Assembly (NCBI GenBank): GCA_018698135.1
Contig: JABINZ010000114.1
Span: 1 to 43,034, forward strand
From: Bacteroidota bacterium
GTDB lineage: Bacteria > Bacteroidota > Bacteroidia > CAILMK01 > JAAYUY01
DNA length: 43,034 nt
Reading direction: 5' to 3'
The translations under genes were made by a program, and so were the position numbers. Below are positions 7,709-16,972 of this stretch, one piece after another. The notes under the pieces are model-generated. The model saw only the letters and a list, made by a program, of their open reading frames with translations. It was not told the origin of the DNA and made no database searches. Positions within the stretch are counted from its first letter, which is position 1, and every line of letters begins with the position of its first letter.

Positions 7709-8668
7709 ATGCAAAATATGTTTACAACAGAAGAGCTTCAGTTATTGAAGCGCTTGAAGGAGAAATATGCCTCGAATGAGACCGAATTTCAAAATCAAAT
7801 ACAGGCGCTATTTAACGACAAAGGTGTTCATTACTGGGAATATATTCATTTAGATGCCTTGTTGGGAATTCAGCACACCAAAACCGAAGTTGATGATGAA
7901 ATGATATTCATTACCTATCATCAGATTTGTGAACTGTATTTTAAACTAATCAGGCATGAATTGTATTTGCTTACCGATCTCAATCGAAAGGAATTTTTAA
8001 TTCAAAACAATTGGATGAAGCGGGTAGGGCGAGTGATTAATTATTTCAATAAGCTCACACATAGTTTTGATATCATGAGCCCGGGAAAAGAAGACTCAGA
8101 TAAGCAGTTTTTTTCAACACAGGAGTTCTTGCAATTTCGACTTAACCTCATGCCTGCCAGTGGATTTCAAACGGTTTCTATGCGTAAAATAGAAATGATG
8201 TCGACCAGTTTGCAGAATCTTGTTAATAAAGAACAGCACACAGCCATTCAAGGAAGTGAGCTTGAAAAACAATATGATCAGCTGTTTTGGAAAACAGGGA
8301 GCCGTTTGCTATTAGAAGATGGTAGCACTATGAAAACAAAAACACTACTGGCTTTCGAAAAAAAATACGATAAAGAATTATTGGACTTTGCTACGCAATT
8401 TCAACACAGAAATCTGGCTTACATATTCTTTGACTATCAGGCTGACACTGAGGAGGAAAAGCAAAAATTGGCAGCTGTTCGAATGAACAAGAATGTTCAG
8501 CAACTGTTGAAGAAATACGACAAAGTTGTTAATGTGGACTGGAAGCAAAATCATTTTGATATCATCAAAAAGCATATGCCAGATGCGAAACATGGTACGG
8601 GAGGAACAAACTGGAAAAAGTATTTACCACCTACAGAACAGCAGATAAGTTATTTTCCGGATATTTAG
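7709..8668 (+). CDS. kynA: Tryptophan 2,3-dioxygenase
   Basis: Heme enzyme that opens the indole ring of L-tryptophan with O2 to give N-formylkynurenine, the first step of the kynurenine pathway. Family signatures include HYWEYIHLDALLGIQ, DDEMIFITYHQICELYFKLIRHEL (conserved His71/Gln72 pocket region), FLQFRLNLMPASGFQT (substrate-contacting Arg), WKQNHFDII (probable proximal heme His) and HGTGGTNWKKYL (the GTGG loop that closes over the substrate). It is 319 aa, slightly longer than compact proteobacterial enzymes. A second ATG at codon 4 is an equally possible start. It is followed by a kynureninase-like gene. Confidence 0.92.
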   Translation: MQNMFTTEELQLLKRLKEKYASNETEFQNQIQALFNDKGVHYWEYIHLDALLGIQHTKTEVDDEMIFITYHQICELYFKLIRHELYLLTDLNRKEFLIQNNWMKRVGRVINYFNKLTHSFDIMSPGKEDSDKQFFSTQEFLQFRLNLMPASGFQTVSMRKIEMMSTSLQNLVNKEQHTAIQGSELEKQYDQLFWKTGSRLLLEDGSTMKTKTLLAFEKKYDKELLDFATQFQHRNLAYIFFDYQADTEEEKQKLAAVRMNKNVQQLLKKYDKVVNVDWKQNHFDIIKKHMPDAKHGTGGTNWKKYLPPTEQQISYFPDI

Positions 8669-8678
8669 CCTATTTAAT

Positions 8679-8777
8679 ATGACAATAAAGCTGAAATTTT
8701 TATTCACTTTAATTATTTTTGGTTTATTATTTATTAGCTGTAGTAAAAAGGAATACATGTCTGATTTATATTATTAG
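8679..8777 (+). CDS. Mini-lipoprotein, 32 aa
   Basis: A short frame sits between the dioxygenase and the kynureninase-like gene: ATG at 8679, stop TAG at 8775-8777. It begins MTIKLKFLFTLIIFGLLFISC and continues with 11 polar residues (SKKEYMSDLYY). The first 21 residues are a textbook SPase II signal with lipobox FISC, so the mature product would be a 12-residue lipopeptide. The gaps of 10 and 9 bp to its neighbours match the spacing elsewhere in this operon, which argues for a real gene. It could instead be the residue of a longer lipoprotein. Confidence 0.5.
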   Translation: MTIKLKFLFTLIIFGLLFISCSKKEYMSDLYY

Positions 8778-8786
8778 GAAAATACG

Positions 8787-9974
8787 ATGTACAAAAAATA
8801 CTACAAATCATTTTTAGAAGCCAATAAAGGCAAGCAGCATTTTGCCTGTCATAGTCATTATTATTGGCCCGATGTTACCCGACAAGCCATGCTTGATTAT
8901 TGGGACGATAGTGCAAAATATGTAGATGCAAAGTGGGCTTATTTTTATCAGCATAAAATTCCTAAAGTACAAAGCTATATTGCCCAAATCTTAAATCTCG
9001 ATCATCCTGAACAAATAGTATTTGCCCCGAATACGCATGAATTTATCTTGCGCATACTTTCTTGTTTCGATAATAGCAAACAAGTAAACATATTAACCAC
9101 CAACAGCGAGTTTTATAGTTTTAGCCGTCAGATAGATCGCTTATCGGAACTTGATAATTTCCAAATCGATCGAATTGAATTCGACTCATTCGATACTTTT
9201 GAAGAAAGATTTATACAAGCGGCTCAAAAAAAGAAGTATGACCTGATATTTTTTAGTCAGGTGTTTTTTAATTCCGGAATTCCTATCAGAAGTTTAGATG
9301 CAATTGTTAACGCGCTAGCAAGTTCAGAGTCGATTATTGTTATTGATGGCTATCATGGATTTCGTTCTGTTCTTACTGATTTGAAAAACATACAGGACAA
9401 AGCTTTTTATATGGCCGGCTCTTATAAATATGCACAGGGGGGTGAAGGATGCTGCTTTATGCACGTACCTAAAGGAAATATAATGCGCCCCATAAACACG
9501 GGTTGGTTTGCCGATTTAGCCACTTTGGGGCAGGAAAAAAATAAGCAGGTTCAGTATGCGGATGATGGAAATCGCTTTGCCGGATCGACTATGGATTTCA
9601 GTTCTCTCTATCGCTTATTAAGTGTATTTGCATTGTTTGAAAAAGAAGGAATAGATCAAAATAGCATAAGGACACATATTCAAAAAATGCAGACCGCTTT
9701 CTTAGAAGAAGTTGCAAAATATGATCATCCATTAATCAATAAAAACAATTTATTGCTAGATGATTTGAACAAACATGGACATTTTTTGACATTTAAATTG
9801 GAGAATGCCGAGCAGGTAAGCAAAATGGCTCAACTCCTGAATGAGCATGATATTATTACAGATTATCGGGGCGATCGACTTCGTTTTGGATTTGCTCTAT
9901 ATCATGATGGACAATATGATTTGAGTGTTTTGAATACACGCAGAGCTTACTTTTTTGACGAATTGATTTTTTAA
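8787..9974 (+). CDS. Class V aminotransferase-fold PLP enzyme, kynureninase-like
   Basis: 395 aa with the fold-type I class V pattern: QIVFAPNTHEFILRIL (cofactor phosphate region), VIDGYHG (Asp187 and His190, pyridine-N and ring contacts), and AGSYKYAQGGEGCCFMH with Schiff-base Lys214. GWFADL and RFAGSTMDFSSLYRL are also as in kynureninase/isopenicillin-N-epimerase relatives. Position 3' of tryptophan 2,3-dioxygenase suggests it acts on kynurenine or formylkynurenine, releasing anthranilate and alanine. It is divergent from canonical KynU, so another substrate cannot be excluded. No formamidase gene is visible in the operon. Confidence 0.78.
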   Translation: MYKKYYKSFLEANKGKQHFACHSHYYWPDVTRQAMLDYWDDSAKYVDAKWAYFYQHKIPKVQSYIAQILNLDHPEQIVFAPNTHEFILRILSCFDNSKQVNILTTNSEFYSFSRQIDRLSELDNFQIDRIEFDSFDTFEERFIQAAQKKKYDLIFFSQVFFNSGIPIRSLDAIVNALASSESIIVIDGYHGFRSVLTDLKNIQDKAFYMAGSYKYAQGGEGCCFMHVPKGNIMRPINTGWFADLATLGQEKNKQVQYADDGNRFAGSTMDFSSLYRLLSVFALFEKEGIDQNSIRTHIQKMQTAFLEEVAKYDHPLINKNNLLLDDLNKHGHFLTFKLENAEQVSKMAQLLNEHDIITDYRGDRLRFGFALYHDGQYDLSVLNTRRAYFFDELIF

Positions 9975-9994
9975 ACACACATTCAGGAATTATA

Positions 9995-10504
9995 ATGGAT
10001 TTCAAAAGTGTATTCTTCGATAGTTCAAGATTAATAGCTGATCATGTAGTTTCTGTTATTGGCACAGATGCCGATAAGGTTGATGCTTTATTTCAATTTG
10101 TTCTGGAAAACCATCCGCAATATTCTGCCCGGGCAGCCCGTGTATTGGATCTGTTGAATGATCAAAATCCTCAAATGTTTTTAACATATCTGGAAACGAT
10201 AATTAATAATCTATCGATCAATAACACCAGTGTATTACGAGCTTTTCTGCGAATTTTAGTTAATCATGTGAATGATTTGAATGAAGCTCAATTTGGGATT
10301 GTCATGAATCATTGTTTTCTCATTTTAACAAATCCAGCATCAGAGGTGTCGCATATCGTTTACAGCATGCATATTTTGCATGAAATGTATAAAATTGAAC
10401 CCCTTATTAAAGATGAACTGAGGATTTCTATTGAAGGGAATTTAGAATTTGGAAGCTCTGGTGTTAAAAATGTTGGGAAGAAAATATTAAAAAAACTTAA
10501 ATAA
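9995..10504 (+). CDS. Hypothetical all-helical protein (HEAT-like), 169 aa
   Basis: ATG at 9995. Successive amphipathic helices (ALFQFVLENHPQYSARAARVLDLL, LETIINNLSINNTSVLRAFLRILVNHV, VMNHCFLILTNPASEVSHIVYSMHIL) resemble HEAT-type repeats used for protein binding. There is no signal peptide. The stop is two bases before anmK, so translation is probably coupled. Function unknown. Confidence 0.6.
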   Translation: MDFKSVFFDSSRLIADHVVSVIGTDADKVDALFQFVLENHPQYSARAARVLDLLNDQNPQMFLTYLETIINNLSINNTSVLRAFLRILVNHVNDLNEAQFGIVMNHCFLILTNPASEVSHIVYSMHILHEMYKIEPLIKDELRISIEGNLEFGSSGVKNVGKKILKKLK

Positions 10505-10506
10505 TT

Positions 10507-11586
10507 TTGACAGAAGTAAATACATATACTGTATTAGGAATCATGTCGGGTACATCTCTTGACGGACTAGATTTGGCCTTGTGCTCATTTCAGAAAGAAG
10601 ATGAAAGCTGGAGTTTCAAAATTATCAAAGCACAAACCTATGAATACGACTCCGTATGGAGAGAGAAGTTGGGACAATGCTCCTTATTAAGCTCATTTGA
10701 CTTATTGCAACTCGACAAGAATTTTGGATTTTATATTGGGAAGAAAGTCAATGCTTTTTTGAAAAATACAAAGTACAAACCAGATTTGATCGCCTCACAT
10801 GGCCACACGGTTTTTCATCAACCTGAAAAGGGAATTACCATGCAAATTGGTAGTGGCGAATTAATTGCTGCAAACTGTGGTATTCAAACGATTTCAGATT
10901 TCCGTTCGCTGGATGTTGCATTGGGAGGACAAGGAGCTCCCTTGGTACCCATTGGCGACCAAAAACTATTTTCCGAATTTGATTATTGTTTAAACTTGGG
11001 AGGCTTCTCCAATATATCCTTTAATGAAAAAGGCAAAAGGTTGGCATACGACATTTGCCCTGTAAATATTGCCATTAATAAACTATATCCTCCCTTTGAT
11101 GCAGATGGATTGGCTGGTCGTTCAGGTATATTAAACAAAAAACTTTTGTATGAGCTAAATAGCCTTTCTTACTATTCTATGCCCTATCCAAAATCTCTTG
11201 GAAGAGAATGGTTTGAAGGGAAATTCTTCCCCATTTTTCATGCATACGATATTCCAACTGAAGACAAACTTCGCACGCTGTACGAACACATTGCTATGAA
11301 AGTGAAAATGGCTGTTTCTAATAATATGGAAGGTTCTATGCTCATTACAGGTGGTGGAACACATAATGCCTTTTTAGTTGAACTTATAGCAGAAAAGTTT
11401 CAGGGACAAATAAGTATTCCAGAACTGGAGATAATAGAGTTTAAAGAAGCCTTGATTTTTGCTTTTTTAGGTGTTCTAAGGTTGCGAAATGAAATAAATA
11501 CGCTTGCATCGGTTACAGGTGCAAAAGCAGATAGCAGCGGAGGCCTCATATATTTGCATCAATTTGGCACGTCAGACAACTTATAG
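10507..11586 (+). CDS. anmK: Anhydro-N-acetylmuramic acid kinase
   Basis: Cleaves and phosphorylates 1,6-anhydro-MurNAc to MurNAc-6-phosphate in the cytoplasm during recycling of peptidoglycan. Family signatures: LGIMSGTSLDGLD (ATP-binding loop, residues 10-22), ASHGHTVFHQPE, QIGSGELIAANCGIQTISDFR, ALGGQGAPLVP, LNLGGFSNIS and LITGGGTHN. The length, 359 aa, is standard. The start is TTG at 10507; the first in-frame ATG lies inside the conserved GIMSGTS motif and cannot be the start. It is the last gene of the trpS-kynA run. Confidence 0.95.
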   Translation: MTEVNTYTVLGIMSGTSLDGLDLALCSFQKEDESWSFKIIKAQTYEYDSVWREKLGQCSLLSSFDLLQLDKNFGFYIGKKVNAFLKNTKYKPDLIASHGHTVFHQPEKGITMQIGSGELIAANCGIQTISDFRSLDVALGGQGAPLVPIGDQKLFSEFDYCLNLGGFSNISFNEKGKRLAYDICPVNIAINKLYPPFDADGLAGRSGILNKKLLYELNSLSYYSMPYPKSLGREWFEGKFFPIFHAYDIPTEDKLRTLYEHIAMKVKMAVSNNMEGSMLITGGGTHNAFLVELIAEKFQGQISIPELEIIEFKEALIFAFLGVLRLRNEINTLASVTGAKADSSGGLIYLHQFGTSDNL

Positions 11587-11701
11587 TAGCTATATTTCGT
11601 CATCATCTTGTTAGAGGCAAAATCAATTCAAATAATAGTTACTTTTCCGTTTTGTCTCAGACTAATGACTGTTTAGCAATTTTCGTGTATTATATTAAGG
11701 A

Positions 11702-14700
11702 ATGATAAAGACTACTTTCATTGCCGTTATTTTAAGTATAATTAGCTTTTTGTTAGTTGCACAGCCGATTGCTGAGTTTTCTGCAAATATCACCTCCGAT
11801 TGTAATCCGCTTACCGTTAAATTCACCGACTTATCAAGTGGAAACCCTACTTCATTCAGCTGGAATTTTGGTAATGGACAGACATCGGTATTACAAAACC
11901 CAACGATTAGTTATACATCAGCAGGAAAGTATACCGTTAGCCTAAAAGTAACAAGCTCAAATGGTTCATCAACCGAAACAAAAACACAGTATATTACCGT
12001 TTTTAAAAATCCAATTGCTTCCTTAAGTTCAACTAAACAAATAGCATGTATCGGTCAGCAAATTAGTTTTAGCGATATAAGTATTGCAGGAGATGCGACC
12101 ATAAATCAATGGTATTGGGATTTTGGAGACGGAGGCAGTTCAAGCTTGAAAAATCCTTCACATGCTTATAGCAATTCGGGTGTATTTAGTGTTACTTTAA
12201 TTGTTACTGATGCAAACAATTGTACTGGAACTTATACCAAAACCAATTATATAGAAATTCGAAAAGTTGATGCTGATTTTGCTTCCAATCAGGTTTATTT
12301 TTGCAACAGCCCTGCACAGGTTAATTTTTTAAATATTTCCTCTCCTAACAGCTCTACTTTCACTTATCAATGGGATTTTGGTGATGCGGCAACTTCAACT
12401 TCGAAAAGTCCAACACATTCGTATACGAATTCAGGAAAATTCACGGTTAAGCTAAAAATTACAGATGCGTATGGTTGTATTGATGAATTAACAAAAGCAG
12501 ATTATATTGTAGTTGAACCTATTATCGCAGACTTCTTTTATAAAGTTACTGACTATTGTCATCCGGCCAATGCTATGTTTTCAAATGCATCCACGCCTTC
12601 AAGTGGTATGAGCTTTCTGTGGGATTTTGGTGATGGGAGTACTTCTGCTAGTAAAAATCCCTCGCACATTTATCAAAATCATGGAACCTACACCATTTTG
12701 CTCACAGCAAATTATGGCAGCTGTCAGGATACTATTTCACGGCAAGTTACAATCTTACAAACACCCTCGGCCACTTTCTCTGCCGATACACAAAAGCATT
12801 GTAAAATTCCGTTTCAGGTTAAATTTTCATCGAATTCTACAACGGGTAGCACATTAGACTGGGATTTAGGAAACGGAAACACCTCAACAATTGCTTCACT
12901 AAGCACCTGGTATACTAAATTTGGATCATACGATATCAACTTAACAGTGAGCAGTAGTAATGGCTGTTCCAAGAAATACAAAAAACCAGCTTATATAATA
13001 AGTCAGCCTCCGCTGTTTTATAAGTCGGTGAATCCTAAAAGTGGATGTGTTCCGTTGACCATTCATTATGTAATTTATGATTCCAGCATGATTCCGCTTA
13101 CTATTTGGAAAATTAGCTCAGGTGATGGTCAAACTAAAACCACAACATCAGGTAGTTTTACTTATCAGGATACGGGAGTATATACCATGACACTTAGTGG
13201 TCGAAATAACAGAGGATGCTCGATAAGTTATACAGAAACAATCAAAGTGGGCATTCCTCCAGTAGCCGATTTTGAATATTTTTCTTATTCTGGATGCAAC
13301 AAGGCTTTTCAGTTTAATAACTTAACCAATACACATAATCCTAAAGCAGATGGGTTTTCGTGGGATTTTGGAGATGGAACGAAATCTAATGATGAACACC
13401 CAATACATAAATTTCAGGATACCGGCTTTATCAGTATTATTTTAACCGCTTCTTTATATGGATGTTCATCTACCATAAAATATGATAGCATGCTCTACAT
13501 TCTGGCGCCCATTGCGAGACTAACAGACCCAAGGGTATTTTGTGCATCAGCAGTAGTTAGGGGCTTAAACAACTCAATAGGAGGCAATAAATGGTATTGG
13601 GATTTTGGCGATAATTCTTATTCAACAAAGGAGAATCCAGATCATATTTACAGTAAAGGCACTTATCAAGTCAAGTTGGTTGTATGGGATACAATTACCG
13701 GCTGTGTTGATTCAGTGCTTGGGAATGTGTACGTATTGGATACGCCAAAGGATGATTTCACTGCATTTCCGTTGGAAAATTGCAGCAGTATTGAAGTAGC
13801 TTTTTCAGATACTTCTACCCAAGCGGTTGATTATTTTTGGGAATTTGGTGATGGAGGAACTGCGCGAATAAAATCTCCTAAACATTATTATGTTTATGGA
13901 GGAGCTTATGATGTTAGTTTGAAGATAACTAATGCGGCAGGTTGTGATACTTTTATTGTGAAAAAGGCCATGATCAAAATATCAGATATCAAACCAAATT
14001 TATTGGCAAATCCTGGACAAGGTTGTGTTCCGGTTACAATGTCTTTTATTGACAATGCGCGATCTGCCTTTCCCATTATTGAAAGAAAATGGAATATGGG
14101 CGATGGCGGTAGTTTTTATACATTCGATAAGGACACCTCTTATACTTATTTCTCTATACCCTCAGGTATGGATCAAAGTACGGGTTACGATGTTGTTTTA
14201 AAGCTTCAGGATAGTTTAGGATGTTATGCTTATTCAACAAAAAGAGTGTATCCTACTAATCCCAAAGCTATTATTTACTATCATGTTGCCGATCAATGCA
14301 AGGAAGCTGCAATAAAACTTGGGGTTTATGATCACGATACCTTAATTAATTCACTTAGTTCAGCTCTATGGTATTTCAATGGAAATTATGCCGGTTCTGG
14401 CCAGGAGTTATTCCATTATTTTAGTTCCGACACTATTATTACGGCTAAGGTTGTAGTAACTGATGTTTATGGTTGTCAGGACTCTGCTGAACAAATTTTA
14501 ACGATTATTAGCCGACCACCTAAGGCTGATTTTGCTTATACTATACAATCTACCGCAAATAATTGTCCGCCTGTTATTGTTCATTTTCAAGACAAATCAA
14601 TTCCTGGTAGCAAAGCAATTAGCTCTTATTTTTGGGATTTTGGAAATGCGTCTACTTCCACTCATAAAAACCCTTCAAATACATATAGAGAGCCCGGTTT

Positions 14701-16669
14701 GTATTCAGTTAGTTTAATAGTAAAAGATGTAGATGGATGTGAAGACACACTGATTTTGTCTGATATTATTCGAGTCAATGGGGCAACTGGGTATTTTCAT
14801 ATTGAACCATTATCTGGATGCGACAGTCTTGTTTGTGAATTTACTCCTATTACTTCCAAAGTAAAAGAGTATAGCTGGAGTTTTGGCGATGGAAGTATTT
14901 CTCATGATAGTGTGGTTATTCATCAATATACCTATCCAGGAAAGTTTTATCCTGTATTAATTATGGAAGATTCGTTGGGCTGTAAAACGAGTATTGAAAC
15001 AAAAGACACCATTTATGTTTATAAAAGTCCCATAGCAAATTTTCAGGTGAAAGGAAAAATGACCTGTGTTGGTCATGAAAGCGAATTCATTAATCTGACG
15101 TGGCACGAACAGGAAATTTTGTCGTGGACATGGTATTTGGGAAATGGACAAATAGTTACTGCTTTTGAACCGTCATTTACCTATATCGATACAGGGAAAT
15201 ACAGTGTAAGCCTTGTGGTGGTGGATGATCAGGGATGTTATGATTCTGTTAGAAAGGAAAATATAGTTCATATTTATTACGATACAATAAATCCCACTAA
15301 ACCATTCTTGTATAAAACAACTCATATTATTGATCCTTTATTAGACGAGGTTTTGTTTTCAGCTAATGCCGATTATGATTTTAAGAATTTCAAGATGAAT
15401 AGAGCGGATTATTGGGGGGTGGTTAAAAATAGTCGATATATTCAGCATGCTGAAGATACACTTGTTATTGATACACTAATAAACGGTCTTATTCCACAAT
15501 GCTATTACATTCAAAGTTTGGATTATTGCAACAACCAGAGCGATGCCAGCAAGCTACATTGTCTGATAAATTTAAAAGTTACAGCCGATAGTTTAGGAAA
15601 TCATCTGAACTGGACACCCTATGTGGGTTGGAATAAAGTAAGCAAGTACGAATTGTTTCGAAAGGATATGAAATCTTCAGGCTCTTTTAACCTTATGGCC
15701 TCAGTTGATGGAAGCATTTTGTATTATTTGGACACCAATATCAATTGTTCTGATACCTATTTCTATCAGGTTAAAGCCTATGAGGAAGATGGGCATTCTC
15801 AATTCTCATTTAGCAATGTGGATGATGTAGTAGCAGCTAAACATGTTTTTATCAATGCAATAGAATTGCTGAGAGTTTCCGTAGAAAATGAAATGATTTT
15901 GATTGAATGGGAAAAGGCAGACATCGATTTCGATCATGAATATCTCGTATTCAGATCAACCGATAATATCGACTATCAATATGTAAAGTCTTTGGATCAA
16001 AATGTTTTATCCTATACAGATGATGCTGTTAATACAAGTGAAAAATCATATTATTACAGGATTTATGTGATGCATAAAAACTGTTATTTTATAAGCAAAA
16101 AAAGCAATGTCGGGAAATCGATATTGCTAAAAATAAACAAGAGCAATTTAGATGAGGATATTGTATTGACCTGGTCGCATTACCAACATTGGGAAGAAGG
16201 AGTCAATCAGTATGAGATTCATTATTCCACAATGCAAAGTCCGGTATTTACGAATATTAATTCCGTGGGGTATGAAGATACTGTATATATTCACCAGATT
16301 GATCCCATGTTGATAAAACATGCCTATAAAGTGAGAGCCATTCGGAATTTGAAACCCGATATAATTTCAAATTCTAACATTGTTGTTGAAAGTATAGAAC
16401 CCAGCATATTTGTTCCAAATTCTTTTACGCCAAATGGCGATGGACTCAATGATTATTTTAGTGCAAAATGCTATGGTGCTGAAATAGTTGGAATGCAAAT
16501 TTTCAATCGTTGGGGTGAGTTAATCTTCGAATCAGCTGAAAATAACGCAAGTTGGGATGGTTATTTTAAAAACAAAATATCTCCTTTAGGTGTTTATTAT
16601 TATAATTTGCAAGTAAAGCTGGATGATGAGCTGGAAAGATATGCTGGCACTTTAAGTTTGTTGAGATAA
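11702..16669 (+). CDS. Giant multi-PKD surface/secreted protein with type B T9SS sorting domain
   Basis: 1655 aa. It opens with a signal peptide (cleavage near LLVAQ, residues 17-21). There follow about 13-14 PKD-like domains over roughly residues 22-1180, each with a W-[DNES]-x-G-[DN]-[GA] core such as WDFGDGGSS, WDFGDGSTS, WEFGDGGT, WSFGDGSIS or WYLGNGQ, and each ending in TVSLKVT-like strands. Several domains carry paired cysteines. Roughly residues 1200-1560 look like fibronectin-III-type beta domains (LNWTPYVGWNKVSKYELFRKD). The C-terminus, IFVPNSFTPNGDGLNDYF through IFNRWGELIFES to WDGYFKNK and GVYYYNLQVK, is a complete type B (CHU_C-like) sorting domain. Such proteins are exported by T9SS and act as adhesins or matrix components. 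No catalytic domain was seen. Confidence 0.9.
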   Translation: MIKTTFIAVILSIISFLLVAQPIAEFSANITSDCNPLTVKFTDLSSGNPTSFSWNFGNGQTSVLQNPTISYTSAGKYTVSLKVTSSNGSSTETKTQYITVFKNPIASLSSTKQIACIGQQISFSDISIAGDATINQWYWDFGDGGSSSLKNPSHAYSNSGVFSVTLIVTDANNCTGTYTKTNYIEIRKVDADFASNQVYFCNSPAQVNFLNISSPNSSTFTYQWDFGDAATSTSKSPTHSYTNSGKFTVKLKITDAYGCIDELTKADYIVVEPIIADFFYKVTDYCHPANAMFSNASTPSSGMSFLWDFGDGSTSASKNPSHIYQNHGTYTILLTANYGSCQDTISRQVTILQTPSATFSADTQKHCKIPFQVKFSSNSTTGSTLDWDLGNGNTSTIASLSTWYTKFGSYDINLTVSSSNGCSKKYKKPAYIISQPPLFYKSVNPKSGCVPLTIHYVIYDSSMIPLTIWKISSGDGQTKTTTSGSFTYQDTGVYTMTLSGRNNRGCSISYTETIKVGIPPVADFEYFSYSGCNKAFQFNNLTNTHNPKADGFSWDFGDGTKSNDEHPIHKFQDTGFISIILTASLYGCSSTIKYDSMLYILAPIARLTDPRVFCASAVVRGLNNSIGGNKWYWDFGDNSYSTKENPDHIYSKGTYQVKLVVWDTITGCVDSVLGNVYVLDTPKDDFTAFPLENCSSIEVAFSDTSTQAVDYFWEFGDGGTARIKSPKHYYVYGGAYDVSLKITNAAGCDTFIVKKAMIKISDIKPNLLANPGQGCVPVTMSFIDNARSAFPIIERKWNMGDGGSFYTFDKDTSYTYFSIPSGMDQSTGYDVVLKLQDSLGCYAYSTKRVYPTNPKAIIYYHVADQCKEAAIKLGVYDHDTLINSLSSALWYFNGNYAGSGQELFHYFSSDTIITAKVVVTDVYGCQDSAEQILTIISRPPKADFAYTIQSTANNCPPVIVHFQDKSIPGSKAISSYFWDFGNASTSTHKNPSNTYREPGLYSVSLIVKDVDGCEDTLILSDIIRVNGATGYFHIEPLSGCDSLVCEFTPITSKVKEYSWSFGDGSISHDSVVIHQYTYPGKFYPVLIMEDSLGCKTSIETKDTIYVYKSPIANFQVKGKMTCVGHESEFINLTWHEQEILSWTWYLGNGQIVTAFEPSFTYIDTGKYSVSLVVVDDQGCYDSVRKENIVHIYYDTINPTKPFLYKTTHIIDPLLDEVLFSANADYDFKNFKMNRADYWGVVKNSRYIQHAEDTLVIDTLINGLIPQCYYIQSLDYCNNQSDASKLHCLINLKVTADSLGNHLNWTPYVGWNKVSKYELFRKDMKSSGSFNLMASVDGSILYYLDTNINCSDTYFYQVKAYEEDGHSQFSFSNVDDVVAAKHVFINAIELLRVSVENEMILIEWEKADIDFDHEYLVFRSTDNIDYQYVKSLDQNVLSYTDDAVNTSEKSYYYRIYVMHKNCYFISKKSNVGKSILLKINKSNLDEDIVLTWSHYQHWEEGVNQYEIHYSTMQSPVFTNINSVGYEDTVYIHQIDPMLIKHAYKVRAIRNLKPDIISNSNIVVESIEPSIFVPNSFTPNGDGLNDYFSAKCYGAEIVGMQIFNRWGELIFESAENNASWDGYFKNKISPLGVYYYNLQVKLDDELERYAGTLSLLR

Positions 16670-16675
16670 ATATTC

Positions 16676-16972
16676 TTAGGCCCTCTGAGACTTTTCTCCG
16701 GTTTTCAATTCTTGCAACAGATCTTTCAGTATCACACGGGCATAAATCACTTTGTATTTTTTGTTTTCAGTAACCACCTCCAAAAACTCTTTTGTAAGCT
16801 CATGTGATTTGCCAATTTCAGTATTCAAAAAATCAATCATTTCTTTTTTAAAATCATTGAATAATTTCCAGTCGACATTATGACCTCTACAATCCTCAAC
16901 ACTGGTGGCCAATAATTCCTCAACTCTTAATAAAAAAAGAGATAGCTGAGTAATATGTTCTTCTTTACTCAT
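16676..16972 (-). CDS. Hypothetical protein, 98 aa, coupled to symporter gene
   Basis: ATG at 16972 lies inside the 3' end of the symporter gene (8-bp overlap), pointing to translational coupling. The product is an all-helical, charged cytoplasmic protein (LFLLRVEELLATSVEDCRGHNVDWKLF, then KKEMIDFLNTEIGKSHELTKEFLEVV). No known motif was recognised. It might be an accessory or regulatory partner of the transporter. Confidence 0.6.
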   Translation of the reverse strand: MSKEEHITQLSLFLLRVEELLATSVEDCRGHNVDWKLFNDFKKEMIDFLNTEIGKSHELTKEFLEVVTENKKYKVIYARVILKDLLQELKTGEKSQRA

